This document shows positions 32,693 through 45,385 of a stretch of 64,000 bases of DNA, piece after piece (position 1 is the first letter of the stretch; the number at the start of each line of letters is the position of its first letter). This DNA comes from Lactifluus volemus. Taxonomy: Eukaryota; Basidiomycota; Agaricomycetes; Russulales; Russulaceae. The DNA lies in assembly GCA_022376515.1 (NCBI GenBank), contig WTXI01000021.1:62001-126000 (forward strand), in the 5' to 3' direction. The notes under the pieces are model-generated. The model was not told the DNA's origin and did no database searches. It saw only the letters and a list, made by a program, of their open reading frames with translations. The position numbers and the translations under genes were made by a program.

Positions 32693-34692
32693 TCAGAGCT
32701 TGAACCCGCCAGCAAGGCCCATCACATTTTCTGGATCAACTGCACGTTTAATCGCGCGCAGTCTTGGAATATTAGCTCCATAAAGGTCCTCCAACGGCGT
32801 GTTAAAGAGCGCGTAGTTTGGATATTCAGCCGCGTGCGACACATTCTGCCCATCCGCATCTGCCGCAGCTGTAACCGCTTTACTGAAATGCCGAATTTCC
32901 CGCAGAAAGGTGCCATCTAGGGAGGCGTTAGTATACGAGAACACGACTTCCGTTGGGAAGAGAGCGCGAGAGCGGTCGGGTGGGTACGCAGAGTCGGAAC
33001 CATGAGAGAATATTCCAATATCGAAAGGTTCCATCACGGCAGCGACGCTCGAGTCAATATCCAAAGCGCTGACCTTCGCTCCCCAGAACTGTCCATTCGA
33101 TGTTAATCATGACGCTTGAGACGTACTCAGAATCATGCTCACCCGGACCTGGTTCGCGATTGTATCGAAAACGGGGCGTGAATATTGCGTGACCGGAAGA
33201 CCGTTCGAATAACCTCTGGTACAATATGATCCGATCAGTTCTCAAAGGTTGGTACAGCAAACACAGACGAAGAACAGACCGGGAAATGGGAGGTGAATTT
33301 ATGTATGAGAGGCTGCTGAACAGATCGGTGAATGATCTCGTCGATACATCTGACTGATTAGTTGGAATCGCCAAGAAATCGTCGAAAATACCGGGGCCAG
33401 GGGAGGGTGCATTGTAGAAAAACTGAAGATTGACGAGAAGCCCAAGCTAAAGAAAGCGGAAAAGTTCAAGTGGGGGATGATACAAATGTCGTCACAACCT
33501 ACGCCTATTGAGCTGTGGTGTATGCCAAGGACCAATGCAGCTTTTCTGTCTTTCTTCTCCTGGTATTTTATCATAGCGTCTTTCAATGCATCTAGCTGGT
33601 CCTCCGTATAATTTCGCGCGCCTCCCTACCCAGGAAGAGAAGGTGAGCCTGGCGAAAAAATGGAACCCGGAAATGCAGAGGTACTGACCCATACTTGACC
33701 TTGCGGGTGCGTCTTGTAGGTAAACTTGGTTACAATGCCCTGTCATTCTGTCAAGGTCCCGCCGTTTCATCTTACAAGCAAGTGTCGCACAAAGTTGTTT
33801 CCTCCTCCCTAAAAGAGCGAGCTCATGAACATGCCTTTTGTTCGAAAACAACGTCCAGGCACTTACCCTGAGCGCGAACCACAAGTCTTCGTTCTCCGAT
33901 GTCACGTGTGTAATTGTCCCATTCGGCAAGACGAGTTCGAATCCCGCCATATTGTCAACACTCAATCCATGCTGGTTGCTCAGAAAGGAATAGCCTGCAA
34001 AACGAACTCCATGATAAGTTGTCAATCAGCTCGCGGAGGGGCAGTCACTACTCACCGCCGCCGAGAGTCAGACCGGCGACACCAACGGTCGGTATACGCC
34101 CTCCGACAACATTTAGTCCAAGAGGTATCAAGGTTGCATATGTCTGGTCCCATGTGAGACCTGCTCCTACGTCGACGGTTCTGGTAGTGTTATGAATCTG
34201 GATATTATTGAAACGCGTCATAGAAATCTGGACGCCACAAGTCGAAGAGAACCCAGGATTGAAAGCATGGCCACCGCCCTTCACTGCAAAAGGCGTGCGA
34301 GTAGATCCCAAGATGCGTAACTATGCGTACAAGGCAGTGAGCCAATACCACAAAATAAGATAAGAGACGCCATACAATCACGCCTATATCTGCTGCTGAG
34401 CCGGGTTCGACGGAGCATGCAGAGACCGCACTAGACGAGATCCAGGCATGCTTGTTGTCAGCAATGTATTGAGATGAGCCTTCACGCATGTCAGATTCGC
34501 ACCGGTCAAAAGGAGCTAAAATGAGTACACACTGGGATAGAACACCTGTGAAGCGGTGGATATGGAAGCTGTGATCTTGGTGCAGATACTTAGATGTTGA
34601 GTGGAGTCGCATTTGTGCGTAAAAGCGTTTGCAAGGAATGTATTGACAAAGGAGAAAGCGACAACTTGAACTAAATAGGTTGTCGAGAGCAT
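32693..34692 (-). CDS. FAD-linked (BBE-type) oxidase, type A copy 1
   Basis: Secreted flavoprotein oxidase of the berberine-bridge/AA7-like class; the substrate is unknown, and small sugars or phenolics are typical for the class. Signal peptide MLSTTYLVQVVAFSFVNTFL, then ACSVEPGSAADIGVI. The FAD domain carries TPFAVKGGGHAFNPGFSS (His for covalent FAD), TVDVGAGLTWDQTYATL and NVVGGRIPTVGVAGLTLGGG, then ELVLPNGTITHVTSENEDLW, GGGNNFGIVTKFTYKTHPQG and QLDALKDAMIKYQEKK. The C-terminal BBE domain ends YANYALF-like (YPNYALFNTPLEDLYGANIP) and DPENVMGLAGGFKL. About nine to ten exons with short introns; all junctions I followed stay in frame, so it looks intact. The Cys used for bicovalent flavin is Ile here. 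Confidence 0.85.
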
Positions 34693-35804
34693 GTCAACGA
34701 GGGAAGGGAGGTGAAACTGTAGGGCTCAGTCTTGGGGCAATAAACTGTGATTGTGTCCAAACCGTGAAGTAGGGCTAGAGTTAAATAACACGACAAGAAT
34801 CTAGAAGTCGAATGAACACCAACCAACGGTAGTCTTTGGGGAAAAGAGAAAGGGAAAGACCATCGCAGTATAAGTGACTTTTGATCAAGCTAGAATAGAA
34901 GGTAGAACTATCCTTTGATAAGGGAATTCAATTGATGTTTGGCGCATTCATCTCCGTGCCTCGGATCGGGTTTCGGATGTGCTGAGCAATGCGCGGCTGC
35001 AAGTACATTCGAGGAGAGACAAGCTAAATCTGGGCTTTTACCTTGGCGAATGAGCTCACTAGTAATAGTCAGGTTGCAGTACCAAGCCATGTACCATTCA
35101 ACGGGGATTCCTCAGTGCGCCCGTCTACACAGGACCCAGCAGCCCCACTCAGTTTTTCTAATCCCCCGTGAGATGCGGAGGTAAGGAGGACCCTCGTGAC
35201 AACCATGTTCGCTTCCATTCGATAGGAGACTCCTGGACGGGCAGAGATGTTTTATGTTTAGAAGGAATTCTGACAGAGCCACCGGTGGTTCAGCGGATGC
35301 TTATGGCAAGTAACGAACCCGGAAGTGTAGGCTCGCCATTCTGAGTGCTCATGCATAATGAGGGTATATAGGTGTGGCATGCAGTAGGCTTGTCTTTGGC
35401 CTTGATTTGCTCACTTGTTGTACATACTCATTGTCTAAGCAAAAAGTAAGCAGCTTGAGCAACTTGAAAGGCTTACTACTAACAATGAAATAAGCAGATT
35501 AAGTCAACTAAGTTCTTTCTAGATTTTCCTGATGCACCTTGGGCTTGGTGTAGAGCCACACAAGCCTCATGTCTGAATAGTTCGAGGTTTACATTAACAC
35601 CCATACTATACATTAGAGGTCAGAAATGTATTTAGGGGCACCTAAATCATCATAAAATGATGTTGCAACACCGCCTCAGGCTCGGGCTCGGTGTGGTATT
35701 CCACTGACGCCCTTTTGCGATATATCATCGTACTTTCACTCAAATGAGATACCATGTCTGTATCCGTGAGAAGTGTAGCCTAAAATAATAATAATCGCCT
35801 AAAA
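34693..35804. other. array spacer A-B, unit 1
   Basis: Promoter region of type-A copy 1 and 3' region of type-B copy 1. The part at 34700-35400 is repeated at about 38380-39000 and, more divergently, at 42030-42620. 35500-35640 matches 44900-45005. No gene seen. Confidence 0.5.
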
Positions 35805-37818
35805 TCAAAACTTCCAACCTCCGGCGAGGCCCATGACGTTGGTCGGATCAACCGCCTTCCGAATCTCAGCCAGTCGTGGCACATTTGAACCATATACTCC
35901 CTCGACAGGCGTCCCGAACAGCGCATAGTTCCCATACGAGAACGCATTGGCAACATCCTGTCCGTCCGCGACCGCCGCAGCGCGCAGCGTGTCCGTGGTC
36001 TGCCTCAGAGCATCGGTAACGGCGGCATCTAACGAAGGGTCTGACCACGCAAAATAGATGTTTGTTGGCAAGAGTGGGCGCGAGCGATCGGGCGGGTAGG
36101 CGGAGGGAAGGCCGTAGGAGAAGAGCGCCGGGTCGAAGGGCTCGACGTCGTATGAGACGAGTGTGTCTAAAAGGCCCATTTCGGCAAGCTTTGCACCCCA
36201 GAACTGACGTTTGGAGAGCCTCACTAGTGGGTCATACGCGGAGGAAAGGGGGAATTAACTTACGTGGGTTTCATTCACCAATGCATTCATGAATGCAGGA
36301 GAATACTCCAAGACGGGGACGGTGCTAAAATGCCCTCTACGCAGAACTGAATTTCTTAGTGGAGATGGGGACTGGAGACGACTGACCTCGTAGCTAGGTA
36401 ATCGCTTGCAGGTAGGGATTTGAAAAACTTGAGGAATGAAGTCGAGCTCAGCAATGGGATATAGAATGTAGTGAGAAAGTGATCGAATATTCCCTGAGGC
36501 GGCTCAGGTCCATCATAAAACATGAGCACTTCGACTGAGTGCTGTCAAGTGCTCGGCGTGTCAGAGGCGTCAGTTGTAAAAGGAAAATCGCGCACCACAT
36601 TAGCAATGGTGTTATATGTCGGGAGTATCGCGGCCTTCTTATCAGTCACCTCCTTCTGGAATCTGACAATCGCCGCATTCACTTCATCTATAGAGAAGTT
36701 AAAGTAGATGGCATAGCCGCCCTTGTTTTACTTGAGTCAAGATCGTAGGGATAACGAAGTGAGGGGACAGTTACCCAGACTTCACCCTGGGGGTGTGCCT
36801 TGAGGACAAAATTGGTGACTATGCCCTAGGATGAATGTGAATCTAACTAGGCGATACAACGGTGTCATGTGAGGCTACATACAAAGTTGTTGAAGCCACC
36901 CTGAAACCAAATTCAGCATGTAATTCGGAGAGAACGATGACGCATACCCTGAGGCCAAACCAAAGATCCTCATCTGAGGCGGTGACAGTCTTAATGGTCC
37001 CGTTTGGGAGCACGAGCTCAAATGATACTACTGTATCGAGCGCAAGCCCGAATTGGTTTGTCTTCCATGAATATCCTTTGGCGTTACCAAACACAGTCAC
37101 CAACCAAAACACAGTCAAACGGGGAAAAAAATGATACACACCTCCGCCGAGGATGAATCCAGCAACGCCGACGCCGGTGACTCGCCCTCCACAGACATTC
37201 AACCCGGTCCCATCCAGCGCCGCGTAGACATCGTCCCATGTGATCCCTGCGCCCATCGCGACTGTTTTAGCTACATGGTCAACGCTGACCTTGTTGAAGC
37301 GGGTCATGGAGATATGTACACCAGGCGTGGACGAGAAACCGGGATTGGTAGCATGACCTCCGCCCTTGACGGCAAAGGGTATGCGGGTGTCACCCAGTAC
37401 GCGCAACTACGGTTGCAGTAAATAATCAGAACACGCTTTTTGGGGGGCGAAGTATGATTAGAAGTGGGAGGGAAGCAAACGCACGATCTCAGCGACGTCC
37501 TGTGGTGTGCCAGGCTCGACGCTGCACGCAGACTGCATGGTACTCGATTGTGCCCAGTGTGCGATAGCGGCAGTATATTGTGCTAAGGCTGGTGATGGGT
37601 GATTTTATGTAGGTCAAACTAGCTGACACGAGCGCTGGGAGCGATGAACAGGACTAACGGGGGTAGAACACGGCAGAAGCGCCTGAGATGGCCCCTGCGA
37701 TGCGGTCACACGCATCTAGGAAGCTTGTGGTATCGGGGAAGTGTTGTTGCGTCTCCGCGTGGGCGAGGACAGCGAACGAGAGGAAGGCAGCAGATGCGAG
37801 AGGGTTCAATTTTACCAT
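35805..37818 (-). CDS. FAD-linked (BBE-type) oxidase, type B copy 1
   Basis: Second oxidase type, clearly related to type A but a distinct lineage. Signal peptide region MVKLNPLASAAFLSFAVLAH, then TSFLDACDRIAGAISGASAV. FAD domain: IPFAVKGGGHATNPGFSSTP, TVAMGAGITWDDVYAALDGT, NVCGGRVTGVGVAGFILGGG. Then YSWKTNQFGLALDTVVSFEL, NGTIKTVTASDEDLWFGLR, GIVTNFVLKAHPQGEVW and, in the last exon, FWGAKLAEMGLLDTLVSYDV, YGNYALFGTPVEGVYGSNVP and DPTNVMGLAGGWKF. The GGGH histidine is kept; the Cys position is Val. Its core promoter TTTATAAA lies 62 bp upstream of the ATG and is shared with the other type-B copies. No disabling lesion seen. Confidence 0.85.
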
Positions 37819-37879
37819 GGCCAAAAGGAAGGGTAGAGGAAGAATTGTATAGCATGGTAACTGGGTGCGGTTAGCCTTC

Positions 37880-37887
37880 TTTATAAA
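37880..37887 (-). promoter_or_regulatory. TATA box of type-B copy 1
   Basis: Palindromic TTTATAAA 62 bp upstream of the start codon, at the same place in all three type-B copies. Confidence 0.55.
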
Positions 37888-38119
37888 GGGTGGATTCTGT
37901 GAGAGCCGTGACGTGCAGGCACAGGTGAGTTCCGTGGACCGGAAGGAGGTCTTGAGAGCGACGTACGACTTGAAACCAAAAAAAGGGGAGGGTATGGGGA
38001 CCGACAGGGCGGTGTATTATTCCTAACTTACTATCCGAATGTTCTCAAACACATCGTAGCTTGTAGCTACTTACGGTTAGACAGTGTTAGCATGGACCCG
38101 AGGATCATTTTACGATCCA

Positions 38120-38380
38120 ACAGCTATGGAAACAAGGGAAAGAAAGGCAAATCAGTGAACAACACTGTAGAGGGCATCGGCGCAACGCTACACCAAGCCC
38201 GAGGTGGAAAGGTCATCGCAACATACACCACAGGTCCCGTGAGTAAAGCAGCATAAGTCTGGCCCGGCATCGTTAACTTGGATAATGTTGAAACGCGACA
38301 GATATTCCGACACAACAAGTTGAAGAGTCCAGATTGACTAGTGTTGCCGCGGCTCGGCAAGCCCCTCAAGCGCCGGCTAA
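38120..38380 (-). pseudogene. type-A oxidase fragment, unit 1
   Basis: Matches part of the exon coding for the FAD domain of type A (the FNIIQVNN / TWGQTYAALVPIGL region) and is followed directly by DNA that matches the region upstream of type-A genes (from about 38385). Exon 1 and everything after the FAD exon are missing, so it is a relic with an internal deletion. Confidence 0.6.
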
Positions 38381-40052
38381 ATGTGATGTAATCGGAGGTG
38401 AAACTGTAGGGTGGGGAAATAACTTATGATTGTGTCCAAACTGTGAAGTAGGGTTAGAGTTAAATAACACGACAAGAATCTAGAAGTCGAATGAGCACCA
38501 ACCGACCGCAGTCTATGCGGAGAAGAGAAAGGGAAAGAGCATCGTACTATAAGTGACTAAATCTGGGCTTTTACCTTTGGTGAATGAGCTCACTAGTAAT
38601 AGTCAGGTTGCAGTACCAAGCCATGTATCATTCAACGGGGAGTCCCCAGCGCGCCCATTTATACAGGAGCCAGCAGCCCCACTCAGGTTTCGTAAACCCC
38701 CGACGGATGCGGAGGTAAGGAGGAACCTCGTGACAACCATGTTCGCTTCCATTCGATAGGAGACTCCTGGACAGGCAGAGATGTTTTATGTTTGGAAGGG
38801 ATTCTGACAGAGCCACCGGCGGTTCAGCGGATGCTTATGGCAAGTAACGAACCCGGAAGTGTAGACTCACCATTCCGTGCTCGTGGTATATCACGATCAA
38901 TGATTGATGTGTGGATCCTCAGCGGAATCATGGTGGGTGAGAAATCGCAGCAGTCATTGAACGCATGCATAACGAGGGTATATAGGTGTGGCATGCGGTA
39001 GTAGACAACACCGAGTGTCCATGATAGAGCAGAGTGCGAAGACTGTTTAATAGTATCCGTTGGCTCCGACAGATTGTCACCATCATCTTGACTGTCGAGC
39101 CACAGGGTGCATAAGTGTTGACGTGCGGCAACGAATGGCTCTCTGGCTTGCCGCCGCTGGAGTTGACCAGGCCGACGATTGTTTAGAGATTTTTAAGCGT
39201 AGGTAAGTAACACCTCCGTGGCAATTTCCCTCCCCAGTATCGAGAGCGGGCGACTATATGCTGAAGGGTAAAGGTAGCCAGATGTCAGCCGCTCGCGTTT
39301 GGAAGAGCTTTGGTCGTCACACGTGGGGAAATATGGCCTGTTACACACGAGTAAGTGATCGTGTATGGGAGCTGCTCGTAAGCCGTACCTCGGCCTTGTT
39401 GCGTGCCCATTTTCCGAGTCATTCACGCGACGTATGACGCGCCTTCCCGCCTTGAGGACAAGCGGATCGTCCTCGCGAGTTGGTGCGCGTATGGTGTGTT
39501 TCGTGCGAGAAGAGCTATCTATCACCCGCTAGTCTGACGCGTATCAACACGAAGGTGAGGTGCAGTCACCTGACTGCACAAATTAGTCGCGCCACCGACC
39601 TGCTATCGGAAACAATTTCAAATATCGGAAAAGATCCGACCCAATCACGAACGAGAATTCAGCAAGGCACACGTGTCAATTGCAAAGCTGGTCGAATTAC
39701 GACCAACTAGACAAAAAAACCTATAGGTTTGACTGGGTAAATGTTGGTCCAATTCTAACCCTGAGTATCTCGCCAATGTAGGACATTCATTTGAAGCTAT
39801 TATTACAGTTATGGGTGCTACTGACCGTCGGGGGAACGCTTTTATCGAGCATACGGCGCCTCATTTCCATCAACTGATACTTTCAAGTTGAATGAAGTTG
39901 AACCTGACCATTGGGACCACATCGTGGCCATTCAAAGCTGTAGATTGCAACCCAAGAAAGAAAAGATATTCTGACTCGTAGGTCCGGTATCTATACATTT
40001 GTTCTCCTCACGGGAGTGTCATAGTTGCACAAGAATGGGGATCGCTCCCCCA
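38381..40052. other. inter-unit spacer 1 with repeated DNA
   Basis: 38385-39000 duplicates 34700-35400. 38920-39190 is a short F-box/LRR-like relic shared with 43670-43930. 39220-39480 matches about 44690-44880. From 39760 the spacer matches the DNA left of unit 1. No intact gene. Confidence 0.5.
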
Positions 40053-42021
40053 TCAGAACTTGAACCCGCCAGTAAGTCCCATCACATTTTCCGGATCAAC
40101 TGAACGTTTGATCGCGCGCAGCCTTGGAATATTAGCTCCATAAAGGTCCTCCAACGGTGTGCTAAAGAGCGCGTAGTTTGAATACTCAGCCGCGTGCGAC
40201 ACATTCTGCCCATCCGCATCTGCCGCAGCTGTAATCGCTCTACTGTAATGCCGAATTTCCCGCAGAAAGGTGTCGTCTAAGGAGGCGTTAGTGTACCAGA
40301 ACGTGACAGGCGTTGGGAAGAGAGCGCGAGAGCGGTCGGGTGGGTACGCAGAGTTGGAACCGTGAGAGAATATTCCGCTGTCGAAAGGTTCCATCAGGAC
40401 AGAGATGATCGCGTCCTTATCCAAAGCGCTCAGCTTCTCTCCCCAGAACTGTCCATTCGACGTAAATCATGACGCCTGAGGCGTACCTAAGTAGCTTATC
40501 ATGCTCACCCGGGCCTGATTCGCGATTATGTCAAAAACGGGGCGTGAATATTGCGTGACCGGAAGACCGTTCGATAAACTCCTATACCATCCGATCAGCT
40601 CTAAAGGTTGGTGCAGCAGACACAGACGAAGAACAAACCGAAAATTGGGGAGTGGAATCATATATGTGAGGCTGCCGAACAGATTGGTGAATGATCTCGT
40701 CGATACATCCGACTGATTAGTTGGAATCGCCAAGAAATCGTCGAAAATACCGGAGCCAGGGGTGGGCGCATCATAGCAAAAAATAACGAAAACTCCAAGC
40801 TAAAGAAAGCGGCAAAGTTCAAGTAGGAATGACACAAACGTCGTGACAACATACGCCTGGTGGGCTATAGGTCATACCAAGAGCCAGTGCAGCTTTTCTG
40901 TCTTTCTTCTCTTGGTATTTTATCATAGCGTCTTTCAATGCATCTAGCTGGTCCACCGTGTAATTTCGCGTACCTCCCTACCAAGGGAGGGAAAATGAGC
41001 CTGGCGAGAGAATAGAATACAGGAATGCAGAGGTACTGACCCATACTTGACCTTGCGGGTGCGTCTTGTAGGTAAACTTGGTTACAATGCCCTGTCATTC
41101 TGTCAAGGTCCCGCCGTTTCATGCTACAAGCAAGTGTCGCACAAAGTTGTTTCCTCCTCCCTAAAAGAGCGAGCTCATGAACATGCCTTTTGTTCGAAAA
41201 CAACATCCAGGCACTTACCCTGAGCGCGAACCACAAGTCTTCGTTCTCCGATGTCACGTGTGTAATCGTCCCATTCGGCAGGACGAGCTCGAATCCAGCC
41301 ATATTGTCAACACTCAGTCCATACTGGTTGCTCAGAAAGGAATAGCCTAAAAAATGAATTCCTTGAATCAGCTCGCGGTGGGGAAGTCACTACTCACCGC
41401 CGCCGAGAGTCAGACCGGCGACACCAACGGTCGGTATACGCCCTCCGACAACGTTCAGTCCAAGAGGTATCAAGGTCGCATATGTTTCGTCCCATGTGAG
41501 GCCAGCTCCCAAGTCGACGGTTCTGGTAGTGCTATGAATCTGGATATTATTGAAACGCGTCATAGAAATCTGGACGCCACAAGTCGAGGAGAACCCAGGA
41601 TTGACAGCATGGCCACCACCTTTCACTGCGAAAGGCGTGCGGGTTGACCCCAAGATGCGTAGCTATGTGTGCATGGTAGTGAGCCAAGATAGCGAGATAA
41701 GATAAAAGACGCCGTACAATCACGCCTACATCTGCTGCTGAGCCGGGTTCGACAGAGCATGCAGAGGCCGCACTGGACGAGATAAAGGAATGTTTGTTGT
41801 CAGCGATGTATTGAGATGAGCCTTCACGCGTGTCAGATTCGCGCCGGTAAAAGGGGCTCAAATGAGTACACACTGGGATAGAACACCTGTGAAGCGGTGG
41901 AGATGGAAGCTGTGATCTTGGTACAGACACTTAGGTATTGAGTGGAGCCGCATTTGTGCGCAAAAGCGTTTGCAAGCAACGCAAAGAAGGATGTGACAAC
42001 TAGATAGGTCGTCAAGAGCAT
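40053..42021 (-). CDS. FAD-linked (BBE-type) oxidase, type A copy 2
   Basis: Close paralogue of type-A copy 1 with the same exon layout. Signal peptide MLLTTYLVVTSFFALLANAF, then HKCGSTQYLSVCTKITASIS. FAD domain TPFAVKGGGHAVNPGFSSTC, VDLGAGLTWDETYATLIPLG, NVVGGRIPTVGVAGLTLGGG. The C-terminal exon has PFDSGIFSHGSNSAYPPDRS, YSNYALFSTPLEDLYGANIP and DPENVMGLTGGFKF. The GGGH histidine is kept and the Cys position is Ile. The exon with the QLDAxKDAMIKYQEKK block is present. No stop or frameshift seen in the exons I could follow; the donor after the SSLTYI-type exon is uncertain in all type-A copies. Confidence 0.82.
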
Positions 42022-43660
42022 GTCGATGAGGAAAGGGAGGTGAAACTGTAGGGCTCAATCTTTGGGGGAAAAAATTGTGATTGTGTCTAGCCGGAGCTAG
42101 AGCTAGATATAAGGTTAACACGACATGAATCTAGAAAGTCGAAAGAACAGCAACCGACCGCAGTCTTTGGGGAAATAGGAAATAGCATCGTTCTACAAGT
42201 GACTTGTGACCAAGCTAGAATAGAAAGTAGACCTACCCTTTGATAAGGGGATTCAATCGATGTCCGGCGCGTAAGTTCGAATGTATCACTGTGCCTCCAG
42301 ACCGGGTATAGGATGTGCCGTGCGCGGTTGTCAGTGCATTCGAGTAGAGACAAGCTAAGCTAAACCTAGGGTTTGACCGTTGGCGAAAGGACTCACTTGT
42401 AACAGCCAGCCTCATCACACTTGCAGTACCAAGCCATATATTATTCAATGGGGATTCTCAGCGCACCCGTATACACAGAATTCTGCAGCCAAGTCAGTTT
42501 CTGTGCCCCCCGGCGGAGGGTGCGGACGTAAGGAGGAGCCTAGTGATACCTATAGTTTGCTTCCATTCGATGGGAGGCGGCGGTTCAGCGGACGCTTGTG
42601 GCAAAGTGACAAACCCGGAAGTGCAAACTCACTGTTCCGTAGTCTTGTGGCACCACCGTGCCCAGTCCAGAACCGTAACATAACATCAAATCCGAGCACG
42701 ACTAAAACTACCCGCCATTGGACTGCAACCTATGCCGCAAGCTGACTGAAGCTCGGATTTGATGTTGGGCTCACGCCCGCACGGGGTGGATGTCACTGAA
42801 ATCTGCGCAACTAAGATAGTCATTGCCTGACCAAAGTTTGCGCTATACGGCGCTCCCATTCCAGACACTCCAGCAACCACTACTCAGCCCGCGAAAGCTG
42901 GGTGCCAGTGGCACACAGATCCGCACAATAAGGGACGATGTGGTGTCACTAAGAGAGTGGGTTATGGAACATCAATAGGCCTCCGCCATTCACAATGGAT
43001 GCTGAAGGCGAAGGGCTGAGGCTCGGTACGGCGCCCAACCCGTCGGCCTTAGAATTCTGGTGAAGTGGGTCAAGAAGGAGTATTTCTTGTTCTTCGGTGT
43101 CAACCCGAAAAGGATTCACCGCCAAGTCGATTCAACGCCGGTGAATGTCTTGGCTGCGGACGCTGCCGTATCCCAAATAGGAATAATTAGTCGAATTACT
43201 GTATAAAGCTCGTTGTACGAAACATAGATGGTTGTATGAGAATAAATGGGTCGTACGCAGAACCAGGGCGCAAGCTCCCTTACGACACCGTGGCCATGAA
43301 GTGAACTTGCGAATCAATTCTGATGCCCACCTCGTAATTCATCATTCCTCCTGATTGCCTTGTCAGAGCGGAGACGCAGGAATTGACTACATCTGGCTTG
43401 GGAAAAGGCATCAAACATTCCTTATGACATGAGCATGTGCCCATAGTACATTATGATTAACTTGAATGGTTAGGTGGAACAGCAGGAGGGGCGTGAGCCT
43501 GGGCAAAGCATAGCACGAGTTGCAGGGGACATTTAGGGCCCTCAATGACCCCTGCAATTCGTGCTATACTTCGAGCCCAGGATTGTGCTCCTCCCGTTGG
43601 TCCAACTGCCATTGGTGTTCCCTTCGGTAGCCTCTTCGACCAGGAGGTGTTGGCGTCAGA
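42022..43660. other. array spacer A-B, unit 2, left part
   Basis: Upstream region of type-A copy 2 (about 42030-42620 repeats 34700-35340 with indels), then about 1 kb unlike the other units. No gene recognised. Confidence 0.45.
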
Positions 43661-44620
43661 CCCTGAGCGGAATCATGTTGGGCGAAAAATCGCAGCTGGC
43701 ATTGAACACACGCACAACGGGAGTATACAGGAATGGCAAGCGGTAGCAGACAGCACCGAGTGTCAATGATAGAGCAGAGTGTGAAGAGTGGTTAATAGTA
43801 TCCTTGGCACCGACAAATTGCCATCATCATCTTGACTGTAGAGTGACAGGGTAACCAAAGTGCTGACGTGCGGCAATGCTGCAGGAGTTGATCGAGCCGA
43901 TGGTTGTAAAAGGAGAGATTTTGAAGCGCAGGTGAGGCCTCGCAGCGGAGAACAGATAAAAACTGCAACTCGAAAGCCAGATACAGGTTCCGAACAGCAT
44001 TGAACGCCGGCGCCAGGTGAAAAATCTCCGGCCATTGCGTGTCGTCCATGTACCACCAAAGCGAAAATGGGCGTGGATGTAAAGCCCTTCAAATGCCAGA
44101 GAGGAGAGGCAAAGACTGGTTTCATATCTGTATCTGTGCCATAGGCAAGACTTGCCAGTCTAACACTCTACATAAGATTCCCAGCTCGAAATTTTTGGAA
44201 GAAATTGTCCTCCGAGGCCGGCTGAGGAAGTTTGATATAGACGCTGTGAGCGCGAAATGTTATCACAGCATTAACGAATGACCTGAACGTCCGTGAGTGA
44301 CAGATGAACAAGGAAAGTTGTATCGGCCCACAAGGTCGTCCACAAGTATTCGCTGACACCATAGAACCAAAACTCTAAGAGGGTGAGGAAGACAACGCAT
44401 TTCAGCGGAGGTGGATGTTGAGTTGTTCGGCCAGTGCGAAAAACTGGAGAAGTAGACAGTATTCGGTATCAGCCTCAGGTGGACGTAGACAAGAGAAGGT
44501 GCGAATCCGCCCAAGAAGGTACCGGGAAGCGCCGGAGGAGTGAGGTCATACGACCAGAGCATTACTTTGATATCGTGAACACGTTAGATTCATCTTCGAC
44601 ATGCGTGCACCAGCTGAGCG
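43661..44620 (-). pseudogene. F-box/LRR-like relic
   Basis: Minus-strand frames read like the LRR part of an F-box protein: QWPEIFHLAPAFNAVRNLYL followed by LQFLSVLRCEASPALQNLSF (about 43880-44045), and LRVLVLWCQRILVDDLVGRY further up (about 44300-44380). The pieces lie in different frames with no plausible introns between them and no F-box motif is left. A shorter piece is repeated in inter-unit spacer 1. Called as a decayed gene on composition and Leu spacing only. Confidence 0.35.
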
Positions 44621-45385
44621 CTGAGCGCTGAGACTATACCATGCCCCTACCGCATGCCTAGTCACATGATGAAGTGTCTGTCCATTTTGCCGAAATCGAG
44701 GATTTCCGCGAGGATATTGTTGGAGAGCGCTTTGGCCGTCACACGCGGGCTTCTTGGAATAAATAACTATGGGAGCTGCTCGTAGTAAGACGTATCCTGC
44801 CCTTGTTGTGTGCCCGATCCATTCTCGTACGTACGTGCCTTCCCGCTTTGCAGTGTAAGGCCAGCTGCACAGCTAGCCTCGCAACCACGTTGTACTATCT
44901 TTACGCCTCGAGCTCGTGTAGAGACACACAAACCTCGTGTCCGAATAGTTCGAGCTTTACTTTAACACCCGTACTATACGCTAGAGGTCAGAAATGTATC
45001 ATAAAATGATGGTGAATACTTGTCACTCTTTTCTCTCGAACTCACCAATGCACTTTCGGGCGTACTTTCAGAAGACCAGAGGATCGTTGTCACGAAGTCG
45101 GCACAAATATGATCATTTTGTACGAGAAGGGCCGTCTATCGGGATCTGAGACACACTAGAGGCAAAAACTTTGGGTGTCACTGTGATATGGCTTTCGGCT
45201 AGAAGGGCGCCTATTTGACGCGGAAAGAAATTCACTGGCGCCGTTGCAACACCACCTCGGGCTCGGGCTCGGTGTGGTGTTCCACTGACGCCCTTTTGCG
45301 ATATACTATCGTACCTTCACTCGAATGAAACGCCATGACTGTATCCGTGAAAACTGTAGCCTAAAGTAATACTAAGTGCCTAAAA
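44621..45385. other. array spacer, right part of unit 2
   Basis: 44690-45005 repeats pieces of 39220-39480 and 35500-35640. A GC-rich GGCTCGGGCTCGGTGTGGT motif is shared with 35680-35700. Otherwise 3' DNA of type-B copy 2. Confidence 0.45.

Noticed and set aside
33925..33945. tRNA B-box look-alike (GAGTTCGAATCCCGCC)
   Set aside because: It lies in a conserved coding exon of the type-A oxidase (antisense) and recurs in every copy; no A-box or cloverleaf at the right distance.
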